Below are positions 14,235-21,351 of a stretch of 22,033 bases of DNA, piece by piece (within the stretch, counting starts at the first letter, position 1; each line of letters begins with the position of its first letter). The stretch comes from Steroidobacteraceae bacterium (GTDB lineage: Bacteria; Pseudomonadota; Gammaproteobacteria; Steroidobacterales; Steroidobacteraceae), in NCBI GenBank assembly GCA_013044085.1, contig JABEVI010000268.1, positions 1-22,033 of the forward strand. Reading direction: 5' to 3'. A program made the translations under genes and the position numbers. The notes beneath the pieces are model-generated. The model ran no database searches. It saw only the letters and a program-made list of their open reading frames with translations, and was not told where the DNA came from.

Positions 14235-16061
14235 ATGATGAAAAAAGTCGTCACCGAACCGCGCCTGCTCGAGATCACCGAGCGGATCCGCGAACGCAGC
14301 GCCGCAACCCGCGCGGACTATCTGCAGGGAATCGAGGCGTCGCGCGCCACGGGGACCGCCCGCGGGCGCCTGGCCTGCACCAATTTCGCGCACGCCTTCG
14401 CCGCGGCCGATGCGGGCGACAAACAGGTGTTGCGGGCGGCGCGATGGCCGAATCTGGCGATCGTCTCGGCCTACAACGACATGCTCTCCGCGCACCAGCC
14501 CTTCGAGCGCTTTCCGGCCCTGATCAAGCGTGCCGCGCGTGAAACGGGCGCGGTCGCGCAATTCGCGGGCGGCGTGCCGGCGATGTGCGACGGCGTGACC
14601 CAGGGGCGGGCCGGCATGGAATTATCCTTGTTCAGTCGCGACGTGATCGCGATGGCGACCGGCATCGCGCTCGCCCATGACACCTTCGACGCGGCACTGT
14701 GCCTCGGTGTCTGCGACAAGATCGTGCCCGGTTTGTTGATGGGGGCGCTGTCATTCGGCCACCTGCCGGTGGTGTTCGTTCCGGGTGGTCCGATGCCCTC
14801 CGGCATCGCCAACGGCGAGAAGTCCCGCATCCGTCGCCTGCATGCCGAGGGCACGGTGGGTCGCGAAGAACTCCTCGAATCCGAGGCGGCGAGCTATCAC
14901 GCACCGGGAACTTGCACCTTCTACGGGACCGCGAACAGCAACCAGCTTTTGATGGAAGTCATGGGCCTGCACCTGCCGGGCGCCGCCTTCGTTGCGCCGA
15001 ACACCGCGTTGCGCGACGCACTGACGGCTGCCGCCGCGCAGCGCGCGGCGAAGACGAGTGCGCTGGGCGGGGAGTATCTGCCGCTTGCCGACCTCGTCGA
15101 TGAGCGCGCGATCGTCAACGCGATCGTCGGCTTGCTCGCGACCGGCGGTTCGACCAATCACACCCTGCATCTGGTCGCGATCGCGCGCTGCGCCGGTATC
15201 ATCGTCAATTGGGACGATTTCAGCGATCTGTCGGCCTTTGTGCCCTTGCTCACACGGATCTATCCGAACGGCAGCGCCGATGTGAATCGATTCCACGAGG
15301 CCGGCGGCACCGGCTTCCTGATCCGCGAGCTGCTCGACGCCGGTTTGTTGCATGAAGAGGTGAGGACCGTCATGGGGGTCGGATTGCGCGCCCACACGCG
15401 CGAGCCTCACTGGGTGGAGGGACGCCTCGAATGGCGTGCGGCGCCGCTGCTGAGCGGGGACACGGACGTGCTTCGGCCGGCGAGCGAGCCGTTCAGTGCG
15501 CAGGGCGGCCTCACCGTGCTGCGCGGCAACCTCGGCCGGGCGGTGATCAAGACCTCGGCGGTGGCCGAGGCGCATCGCGTCGTCGAGGCCCCGGCCCTGG
15601 TCTTCGATGATCAGGAGGAGGTCATCGCGGCGTTCAAAGCCGGCCGCTTGGACCGGGATTTCGTGGCGGTCGTGCGCTTCCAGGGGCCGCGCGCCAACGG
15701 CATGCCCGAGTTGCACCAGCTGACGCCGGCGCTCGCCTCCCTGCAAGCTCGCGGTCGCCGGGTCGCTCTGGTCACGGACGGGCGCATGTCGGGCGCCTCC
15801 GGCAGCGTGCCGGCGGCGATCCATGTGACACCGGAGTGCGCACACGGGGGTCCCCTCGCGCGGGTGCGCGACGGCGATGTAATCCTGGTCGATTCCCTGC
15901 GCGGCCTGCTCGAGGCGAAGGTCGCGCCGGATGTCTGGAGCCGCCGTGAGCCGGCGCCGTTCGACGCCACGCGCAACGCGCGCGGCGCCGGCCGCGAGAT
16001 GTTCCGCACGTTGCGCCGCGCCGCGGGAGACGCGGAGTGCGGTGCGATGACCCTGATGTGA
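14235..16061 (+). CDS. edd: 6-phosphogluconate dehydratase Edd
   Basis: A 608-residue Fe-S dehydratase of the IlvD/Edd family converting 6-phosphogluconate to KDPG, the first dedicated step of the Entner-Doudoroff pathway. Likely cluster cysteines lie in PAMCDGVTQGRAGMELSL and LCLGVCDKIVPGLLMGALSFGHLP. Other strongly conserved blocks are ESEAASYHAPGTCTFYGTANSNQ, LLATGGSTNHTLHLVAIARCAGI, NLGRAVIKTSAV and VTDGRMSGASGSVPAAIHVTPE, matching E. coli Edd almost throughout. Tandem ATGs at 14235 and 14238 follow a GTGGGGG ribosome site. The frame also has earlier starts at TTG 14208 and ATG 14214, which add unconserved residues. The 100-base gap to divergent zwf must hold both promoters; I could not identify hexamers or an operator there with confidence. 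Confidence 0.97.
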   Translation: MMKKVVTEPRLLEITERIRERSAATRADYLQGIEASRATGTARGRLACTNFAHAFAAADAGDKQVLRAARWPNLAIVSAYNDMLSAHQPFERFPALIKRAARETGAVAQFAGGVPAMCDGVTQGRAGMELSLFSRDVIAMATGIALAHDTFDAALCLGVCDKIVPGLLMGALSFGHLPVVFVPGGPMPSGIANGEKSRIRRLHAEGTVGREELLESEAASYHAPGTCTFYGTANSNQLLMEVMGLHLPGAAFVAPNTALRDALTAAAAQRAAKTSALGGEYLPLADLVDERAIVNAIVGLLATGGSTNHTLHLVAIARCAGIIVNWDDFSDLSAFVPLLTRIYPNGSADVNRFHEAGGTGFLIRELLDAGLLHEEVRTVMGVGLRAHTREPHWVEGRLEWRAAPLLSGDTDVLRPASEPFSAQGGLTVLRGNLGRAVIKTSAVAEAHRVVEAPALVFDDQEEVIAAFKAGRLDRDFVAVVRFQGPRANGMPELHQLTPALASLQARGRRVALVTDGRMSGASGSVPAAIHVTPECAHGGPLARVRDGDVILVDSLRGLLEAKVAPDVWSRREPAPFDATRNARGAGREMFRTLRRAAGDAECGAMTLM

Positions 16062-16075
16062 GATCGAGCGCAAAC

Positions 16076-16080
16076 GAGGA
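16076..16080 (+). promoter_or_regulatory. Shine-Dalgarno that fixes the TTG start of eda
   Basis: GAGGA lies 8 bases before TTG 16089, the only plausible start codon in front of the conserved Eda N-terminus. Confidence 0.65.
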
Positions 16081-16088
16081 ACTGCAAA

Positions 16089-16715
16089 TTGAAGATTCGT
16101 GAGATTTGTGCGTTGGCACCGGTGATCCCCGTGTTGACGGTGAGCGAACTGGCACACGCGGTGCCGCTCGCGCGGGCGCTCGTCGCAGGCGGGCTCCGGG
16201 TGCTCGAGATCACTCTACGCACGCCGGTCGCGATCGACGCGATCGCGGCGATGCGGGCGGCGCTGCCGGAGGCGATCATCGGGGCCGGCACGCTGGTGAG
16301 GCCAGCGGATTTCGCGGCCGCTGAACGTGCCGGTGCGCAGTTCGGCGTCACGCCGGGGCTGACGCCCGAACTCGCGGCTGCCGCGCGCGGCGCGCGCTTT
16401 CCGCTGTTGCCGGGTGTGATGACGCCGACCGAGTTGATCGCCGCACGCGCTGCCGGATTCGACGTGCTGAAGCTCTTTCCGGCGCTGCAGGCGGGCGGTG
16501 TGGGCATGTTGCGCGCGCTCGCCGGCCCGTTTCCCGAAGCGAGATTCTGCCCGACGGGCGGTGTCACCCGCGCGACCGCCGTGGATTATCTGGCCTTGCC
16601 GAACGTCCTGTGCGTCGGTGGATCCTGGCTGGCTCCCTCGGGGATGCTCGCCGCCGGCGATTGGGCCGGAATCGAGGCGCTCGCGCGCGATGCCGCGGGT
16701 TTGCGGCGCGGTTGA
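16089..16715 (+). CDS. eda: KDPG aldolase Eda
   Basis: A 208-residue class I aldolase splitting 2-keto-3-deoxy-6-phosphogluconate into pyruvate and glyceraldehyde-3-phosphate. Glu40 in VLEITLRTP is the general acid/base, and Lys128 in DVLKLFPA forms the Schiff base. IGAGTLV, GAQFGVTPGL and CPTGGVT are the remaining family blocks, and the length is normal. Translation starts at TTG 16089 (read as Met; MKIREICALAPVIPVLTV), supported by GAGGA at 16076-16080. The gene follows edd by 27 bases and forms with it the two-step core of the Entner-Doudoroff pathway. A small membrane-protein gene follows 10 bases later. Confidence 0.96.
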   Translation: MKIREICALAPVIPVLTVSELAHAVPLARALVAGGLRVLEITLRTPVAIDAIAAMRAALPEAIIGAGTLVRPADFAAAERAGAQFGVTPGLTPELAAAARGARFPLLPGVMTPTELIAARAAGFDVLKLFPALQAGGVGMLRALAGPFPEARFCPTGGVTRATAVDYLALPNVLCVGGSWLAPSGMLAAGDWAGIEALARDAAGLRRG

Positions 16716-16725
16716 GCCGAATCGT

Positions 16726-16983
16726 GTGAGCCACGCCTGGCACGCATGCGTCGAGATCGCCGGCTGGTTCGCGGCAGCCGCGATCCTCGGGGCCTATTTT
16801 TTGCTCTCGCTCGGCAAGATCGACGCGCGCTCCGCGTCTTATCAATGGCTGAACATCCTCGGCGCGATCGGCTTCATCATCAACAGCGGCTGGCACGGTG
16901 CGGTCCCGTCGGTCGCTCTGAACGTCGTCTGGCTGGCGATCGCCGCGTTTGCGTTGAAGCGCAACCGTGCCCTCAGGCACTGA
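16726..16983 (+). CDS. Small membrane protein, CBU_0592-like
   Basis: An 85-residue protein with probably three membrane segments: VEIAGWFAAAAILGAYFLLSL, ASYQWLNILGAIGFIINSGW and PSVALNVVWLAIAAFALK. The pattern YxLLSLGKIxARSxxYQWLNxxGAxGFIINSxxHGAxPSVALNVVW is one I recognise from the short CBU_0592-type membrane family, whose role is unknown. GTG 16726 is the best start; it lies 10 bases after the eda stop, so the gene belongs to the edd-eda unit. A link to sugar metabolism is only positional. Its last 11 bases overlap the end of the convergent HDOD-GGDEF gene. Confidence 0.72.
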   Translation: MSHAWHACVEIAGWFAAAAILGAYFLLSLGKIDARSASYQWLNILGAIGFIINSGWHGAVPSVALNVVWLAIAAFALKRNRALRH

Positions 16984-18511
16984 GAACGGTGCCCGCCGCG
17001 GGCTCGAGGCTCGCGTGGCGTGTGTTGTGGCGTACCAGGCGGTCGCGACCGGCCTTCTTGGCGACGTATACCGAGCGGTCCGCGGCCTCGACGAGATCGG
17101 CGACGTTCGCGAACGCTGATTGTGCGTCATGGGTCGCGAGGCCGAGCGAGGCGGTGACCGTGACCGTCGCCTCCCGAAGCTCGTAGCGGGTATTGCGCAG
17201 CCGCACGAGCAACCGGCGGCAAACAGCCTCGGCCGCGGTGGTGTCGAGCCCGGGAAGCACCACCACGAATTCTTCGCCGCCATAGCGGGCCACGCAGTCG
17301 GTGGAGCGTGCGATCGACAGGATCCGGTGCGCGGTGCCGATCAAGACCTCGTCGCCGGCCGGATGGCCGTGCGTGTCGTTGATCTCCTTGAAGCGGTCCA
17401 GATCGATGAAGACGATGCTGAGCGGCCAGCCACCCCGGCAGCTCGCCTCGAACTCCTCGCGCAGGACCTGGTCGAGGTGTCCACGATTATAAAGGCCCGT
17501 CAGGGGGTCGCGGCGGTGCTGGTCCTCGAGCGCGATGGCTCGAGCCTCGAGGTCCGCGGTCGTTGCCCGCAGGGTCGTCACTTGTTCGATCGCCTGCAGG
17601 TTGCGGATCAGGAGCAGTTCGCGCGCCTGATCGAGCATGGCGACGGCAAGGTCCGCCGGCATCAGCGCGGTATCGAAGAGGCGCTCGGTTTCCGGGATCT
17701 CGCCGACGATGCGTGCGATGGTGCCGGCCAGACTGTCGGTGTCGAGACCGAGCCACTCCTCGGCGTGTCGCGCAAGATCGCCGATGTCCGTCGGCGCCTG
17801 GCCCGCGAGCAGCATCTCGACGCATTCTCCCCCGAGGGCGACGCAGCCGGCCGCGATTCCCTGCGGTGTGCCGCGGCTCGCGGCAGGCGGTGCGTGGCTC
17901 CATTCGACGCATTGGCAGAGCGCTACGGGCAGGTGCCAATGTCCGAGCAGCCAGGCGCCGAGGGCGGTGTGGTCGATGCCTATTTTAGCGCGCTCGTAGT
18001 CGGCGAGGGTGGCGTGCGTACCGGTGCGTGGCAACGCGGCATAAAAATCCGGCAGGACTTTGTCAATCGCGAGGATGGCGATGTCCTGCAGCAGGGCGGC
18101 CAGGAACACCTCTTCAGTGTCGCCGATTCGTTGCTGCTCGGCGAATGCGCGCGCTGCCGAGGCGCTGAGAATCGTCTTGCGCCAGAAGCGCAGATAGTCG
18201 ATTCCCCGGCCCTTTACCGATTTGTAGGTACCCACCAGGGAAAAGCCGAGAGCGAGCGTCGTCGCCGCGTTCAGCCCCAGTACGACCAGCGCCTGGCGCA
18301 GATTGTCGCTGCGGCGACGCTTGGAATAGAGCGGCGAATTCGCGACTCTGAGGATCTTGGCGGTGAGACCCGGGTCTTTGGCGATCGTTGCCGCGACCCG
18401 CAGCAGGTCGATATCCGGGTCACCGGCGAGGGCGATGATCTGTTGGGCAATCGCCGGCGGGCTCGGGAAATTGACGGCGGACTTCAATAACGTTTTTAGC
18501 TTCTCGAGCAT
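16973..18511 (-). CDS. HDOD-GGDEF protein, predicted diguanylate cyclase
   Basis: A 512-residue cytoplasmic signalling protein without membrane segments. Residues about 15-215 are an HDOD domain (PSPPAIAQQIIALAGDPDIDL, IAKDPGLTAKILRVANSPLYS, FLAALLQDIAILAID), a fold related to HD hydrolases but usually without their catalytic pair. A helical linker (about 285-340) leads to a C-terminal GGDEF domain (about 342-495) with DPLTGLYNRGHLD, FIDLDRFKEINDTHGHPAGDEVL and an intact GGEEF at 411-415. RSTD at 402-405 is a matching inhibitory c-di-GMP site, five residues before the signature. It is therefore predicted to make c-di-GMP and be feedback-controlled; the input signal is unknown. It lies on the same strand as the his genes, 92 bases beyond hisIE, separated by a perfect inverted repeat. 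ATG 18511 has only a weak ribosome site. Confidence 0.9.
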   Translation of the reverse strand: MLEKLKTLLKSAVNFPSPPAIAQQIIALAGDPDIDLLRVAATIAKDPGLTAKILRVANSPLYSKRRRSDNLRQALVVLGLNAATTLALGFSLVGTYKSVKGRGIDYLRFWRKTILSASAARAFAEQQRIGDTEEVFLAALLQDIAILAIDKVLPDFYAALPRTGTHATLADYERAKIGIDHTALGAWLLGHWHLPVALCQCVEWSHAPPAASRGTPQGIAAGCVALGGECVEMLLAGQAPTDIGDLARHAEEWLGLDTDSLAGTIARIVGEIPETERLFDTALMPADLAVAMLDQARELLLIRNLQAIEQVTTLRATTADLEARAIALEDQHRRDPLTGLYNRGHLDQVLREEFEASCRGGWPLSIVFIDLDRFKEINDTHGHPAGDEVLIGTAHRILSIARSTDCVARYGGEEFVVVLPGLDTTAAEAVCRRLLVRLRNTRYELREATVTVTASLGLATHDAQSAFANVADLVEAADRSVYVAKKAGRDRLVRHNTRHASLEPAAGTVLSA

Positions 18512-18527
18512 CCGTGGATTTCCGAGG

Positions 18528-18564
18528 CGACCGGCCGATGGTTTACCTTAACGGCGGCCGGTCG
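18528..18564. repeat. 10-bp perfect inverted repeat between hisIE and the HDOD gene
   Basis: CGACCGGCCG (18528-18537) and CGGCCGGTCG (18555-18564) are perfect complements around a 17-base AT-richer loop. The repeat sits in the middle of the 92-base gap. On the minus strand it could fold after hisIE as a terminator stem, but no T-run follows. It could equally be a dyad operator for the HDOD-GGDEF gene, whose ATG is 17 bases away. Confidence 0.6.
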
Positions 18565-18603
18565 GAATTCTTGAGCAATTGGATGAATTTAGTATCCGGG
18601 TGT

Positions 18604-19239
18604 TCAGCTTTTGGCCCCTGCGGCGTGTCGGGTCTGCAGCACACCGACGACCTCGGCGAGCGACAGACCTCTCGCCCGCAGCAGCAGCAATGCATGATAA
18701 AAGAGGTCGGCCGCCTCGCCGAGGACCTTTTCCTCACTTTCGGCGACTGCGGCGAGGGCGAGTTCCAATCCCTCCTCGCCGACCTTCTGGGCGATGCGCA
18801 GCGTACCGGCCGCCGCGAGCCGTGCGGTGTAACTACCCTCGGGTCGCTCCCGCAGCCGCTCACCGATCAGGTTCTCCAGTTGTGCGAGGAACGCGAGTCC
18901 CTCGGCGGCCGCATGCGGCGCCCGTTCGCCCCAGCAGGTCGCGGTGTTCAAATGACAGACCGGACCGCGGGCGGTGGCGAGCACCAGCAGCGCATCGCCG
19001 TCGCAATCCGCGGCGATCGACCGCACGTCGAGGAAATGACCTGAGGTCTCGCCCTTGGTCCAGAGCCTTTGTTTGCTGCGGCTCCAGAACGTCACTTTCC
19101 CGCAGCGCGTGGTCTCGGCGAGCGCCTCGCGGTTCATGTAGCCGAGCATCAGCACGGCGCCGCTGTGGGCATCCTGCACGATCGCGGGCAGCAGACCGCC
19201 GGCCTTGTCCCACGCCAGTTCATCGCTGATGCTTATCAT
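18604..19239 (-). CDS. hisIE: Bifunctional PRA-CH hydrolase / PRA-PH pyrophosphatase HisIE
   Basis: A 211-residue enzyme catalysing steps 2 and 3 of histidine synthesis. The N-terminal half is HisI (phosphoribosyl-AMP cyclohydrolase): MLGYMNREAL, VTFWSRSKQRLWTKGETSGHFL, DCDGDALLV and CHLNTATCW, with metal-binding Asp and Cys residues. The C-terminal half (about 115-205) is HisE (phosphoribosyl-ATP pyrophosphohydrolase): GSYTARLAAAGTLRIAQKVGEEGLELALA and DLFYHALLLL. The start at ATG 19239 overlaps the hisF stop as ATGA, so the two are translationally coupled. The frame is open further upstream, but that part is an Arg-rich shadow of hisF. It is the last gene of the his segment. Confidence 0.96.
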   Translation of the reverse strand: MISISDELAWDKAGGLLPAIVQDAHSGAVLMLGYMNREALAETTRCGKVTFWSRSKQRLWTKGETSGHFLDVRSIAADCDGDALLVLATARGPVCHLNTATCWGERAPHAAAEGLAFLAQLENLIGERLRERPEGSYTARLAAAGTLRIAQKVGEEGLELALAAVAESEEKVLGEAADLFYHALLLLRARGLSLAEVVGVLQTRHAAGAKS

Positions 19240-20003
19240 CGCCGAACCTCGATGCCGTCGGCCGCGAGCTGCTTCTTGAGCGCGGCAATGGCGATTTCGC
19301 CGGAATGAAACACGCTCGCCGCGAGTGCCGCATCGACACGTGCATCGCGGAACACCTCGACAAAGTGTTCCGCGGCACCGGCGCCACCCGAGGCGACCAG
19401 CGGCACTGTGCAGCCGGCGCGGATCGCGCGCAGTTGCGCGATGTCGTAGCCGCGGCGCACGCCGTCGCTCGACATGCAATTCAGCACGATCTCACCGGCG
19501 CCGCGCCGCACGGCCTCGCCGACCCAGTCGAGCGTGCGCCGGGTGGTGTCGCGTGAGCGGCCGGGATCACCGGTGTACTGCTGCACGCGATACTCGCCGG
19601 CGACCGTCTCGCTGTCGATGCCGACCACGACGCACTGGGAGCCGAATCGGTGGCTGAGTTCGTCTATCAGGTCCGGGTTGGCGAGCGCGGGGGAATTGAC
19701 CGAGACCTTTTCGGCGCCGGCGGCGAGCACCGTCTCGGCATCCGCGACCGAACGAATGCCGCCCGCGACGCAGAACGGGATGTCGAGCAGGCGGGCGACG
19801 CGCGTCACCCAGGATCGATCGACGCTGCGTTCCTCGGGACTCGCCGTGATGTCGTAGAAAACCAGCTCGTCGGCGCCCTCATCGCGGTAGCGTCCGGCGA
19901 GTTCGAGGATGTCGCCGACGATCCGATGCTCGCGAAATCGCACACCCTTGACGACCCGGCCGTCGCGCACGTCCAGGCAGGGAATTATGCGTTTGGCAAG
20001 AAT
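19236..20003 (-). CDS. hisF: Imidazole glycerol phosphate synthase cyclase subunit HisF, AUU start
   Basis: A 255-residue TIM-barrel subunit that, with HisH, converts PRFAR and glutamine-derived ammonia to imidazole glycerol phosphate and AICAR. The conserved N-terminus reads x-LAKRIIPCLDVRDGRVVKG, but the codon at the Met position is ATT (20003-20001). No ATG, GTG or TTG occurs in frame between there and an ATG at 20129 that lies inside hisA. Counting from ATT puts the catalytic aspartates exactly at Asp11 (CLDV) and Asp130 (VVVGID), the family numbering. GAGGAG at 20017-20012 is spaced 8 bases from it. Other blocks are GADELVFYDIT, FCVAGGIRS, VSVNSPALA, GEIVLNCMSSDGVRRGYD and PLVASGGAG. It overlaps the end of hisA by 19 bases and hisIE by 4. 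Function is certain; the AUU start is inferred. Confidence 0.95.
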   Translation of the reverse strand: MLAKRIIPCLDVRDGRVVKGVRFREHRIVGDILELAGRYRDEGADELVFYDITASPEERSVDRSWVTRVARLLDIPFCVAGGIRSVADAETVLAAGAEKVSVNSPALANPDLIDELSHRFGSQCVVVGIDSETVAGEYRVQQYTGDPGRSRDTTRRTLDWVGEAVRRGAGEIVLNCMSSDGVRRGYDIAQLRAIRAGCTVPLVASGGAGAAEHFVEVFRDARVDAALAASVFHSGEIAIAALKKQLAADGIEVRR

Positions 20004-20749
20004 GGCTGCATCTCCTCGATCCGGATCAGTCCCTCCAGCAGCGCCTTGCCGCTGATGGCGGCGGCGGCGCCGACCGCGGCGAGCGCCCCGAGATCGCGCG
20101 CGTCGCGCACGCCGCCCGATGCCTGCCACTCAATGTGCGGAAATCGTGCGACCGCCTCGCGGTACAGCTTGAGGTTCGGGCCGGTCAAGGCGCCATCGCG
20201 CCGCACGTCGGTGCACAGCACGTGCCTCAGACCCTGGGCGGTGAAAACCTCGACGGCGTTCCACAGCGACAGTTCCGATTGGCGGCGCCAGCCGTGCGTC
20301 GCCACGCGCGGTGTGCCTGACTCGTCGAGGCGTACGTCGAAGGCGAGTGCGACGAACTCCGGGCCGAAGTCACCGAGCCAGGCGCGTACCGCGTCAGGCT
20401 CGGCGACGGCCGCGCTGCCGACGACGACCCGTGCCACACCGGCTTCGCGCATCGCACTGATGGTGGCGCGGTCGCGGATGCCACCGCCGACTTGCAGTGC
20501 GAGGCCCGCTTGCCCGGCGAGGTGGGTGATGATCGCGCGATTGGCGCCGGCGCCGTCGCGCGCGCCATCCAGATCGACGATGTGCAGCCAGTCGGCGCCG
20601 GCTGCGCGATAACGCTGCAACAGCGTCAGCGCGTCGACCTCGTAAGCGGTTTCGGCGTCGAAATCACCCTGCATCAAGCGCACGCAGCGGCCACCGCGCA
20701 GATCGATGGCGGGTATCAGTCGCAGGGTGGCGTGGGACGGCATCCTCAT
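19985..20749 (-). CDS. hisA: ProFAR isomerase HisA
   Basis: A 254-residue TIM-barrel isomerase converting ProFAR to PRFAR. The catalytic Asp pair is visible as Asp16 in LIPAIDLRGGRCVRLMQGDF and Asp138 in LAFDVR, both nine residues later than the E. coli positions 7 and 129, consistent with a short N-terminal extension. Phosphate-binding blocks are QVGGGIRD, ARVVVGSAAV, and QASGGVRD near the end, with LCTDVRRDGALTGPN between. ATG 20749 overlaps the hisH stop as ATGA. ATG 20743 is a possible alternative two codons later. The longest open frame starts at 21064, but that part is antisense-like Arg-rich sequence over hisH. The 3' end contains the ribosome site and start of hisF. Confidence 0.96.
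   Translation of the reverse strand: MRMPSHATLRLIPAIDLRGGRCVRLMQGDFDAETAYEVDALTLLQRYRAAGADWLHIVDLDGARDGAGANRAIITHLAGQAGLALQVGGGIRDRATISAMREAGVARVVVGSAAVAEPDAVRAWLGDFGPEFVALAFDVRLDESGTPRVATHGWRRQSELSLWNAVEVFTAQGLRHVLCTDVRRDGALTGPNLKLYREAVARFPHIEWQASGGVRDARDLGALAAVGAAAAISGKALLEGLIRIEEMQPFLPNA
20012..20017 (-). promoter_or_regulatory. Shine-Dalgarno supporting the hisF AUU start
   Basis: On the minus strand GAGGAG is followed by 8 bases (ATGCAGCC) and then ATT, the predicted hisF start. The ATG within the spacer is in the hisA frame, not the hisF frame. This ribosome site lies inside the last codons of hisA. Confidence 0.65.
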
Positions 20750-21351
20750 GGGTTGATTTCGATGAAATTTCGCAGCAGGCGCGCGCCGACGCGCGCGGAA
20801 CGCTCCGGGTGGAACTGCACGCCGAAGAAATTCGCCTGCTGCACGCAGGCGCTGAAGGTTTGCCCGTAACTCGTCTTCGCGCTCGTCCAGGCACCCACGG
20901 GAAGCGCATAACTGTGCACGAAGTAGGCGTGGTCTCCCGCGCGCAGGCCCTCGAGCAGTGCCGAGTCCCCGAGGGTATCGAGAGTGTTCCAGCCGATGTG
21001 GGGCACGGGCCGGTCGGCGGCGGCCGGCAGGCGCTCGGCACGTGCCGGGATGATCCCCAGGCACGCCGTGTGGTCCTCGGCGGAGGACTCGAACAGCAGC
21101 TGCATGCCGAGGCAGATTCCGAGCAGCGGTTGGCGCAGCGTCGGAATCAATTCGTCCAGTGCGGCGGCGCGCAGCCGGCGCATGGCGTCGCCCGCCGCGC
21201 CGACGCCCGGCAGTATCACGTGGCTAGCCTGGCGAATCCGCCCGGCGTCGGCCGAGAGGCTCGCCCGCACGTCGAGGCGTTCGAGCGCGTACTGCAGCGA
21301 GGCGATGTTCGCACCGCCACTCTCGATGATGACGACGTCGCGGCGGTTCAC
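20746..21351 (-). CDS. hisH: Imidazole glycerol phosphate synthase glutaminase subunit HisH
   Basis: A 201-residue class I glutamine amidotransferase that supplies ammonia to HisF. The catalytic triad is Cys80 in LLGICLGMQLLFE, His181 and Glu183 in FFGVQFHPERS. SGGANIASLQYALERL and HVILPGVGAAGDAM are the other family blocks. Cys80 to His181 spacing and total length are normal. Translation starts at GTG 21351, overlapping the hisB stop as GTGA, and the gene overlaps hisA by 4 bases at its end. The neighbouring order hisB-hisH-hisA-hisF-hisIE is the usual proteobacterial one. Confidence 0.96.
   Translation of the reverse strand: MNRRDVVIIESGGANIASLQYALERLDVRASLSADAGRIRQASHVILPGVGAAGDAMRRLRAAALDELIPTLRQPLLGICLGMQLLFESSAEDHTACLGIIPARAERLPAAADRPVPHIGWNTLDTLGDSALLEGLRAGDHAYFVHSYALPVGAWTSAKTSYGQTFSACVQQANFFGVQFHPERSARVGARLLRNFIEINP

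Noticed and set aside
12683..14542. 619-codon plus-strand frame across zwf and the start of edd
   Set aside because: Antisense to zwf, then runs out of frame through edd, both of which are certain genes.
14751..16157. 468-codon minus-strand frame across edd
   Set aside because: Antisense shadow; no motifs, and edd is conserved throughout.
17120..18490. 456-codon plus-strand frame across the HDOD-GGDEF gene
   Set aside because: Antisense shadow; the minus-strand frame carries intact HDOD and GGDEF motifs.
20004..20129. Upstream ATG giving HisF a 42-residue extension
   Set aside because: The extension is an Arg/Gly-rich out-of-frame reading of hisA and shifts the catalytic residues away from family numbering.
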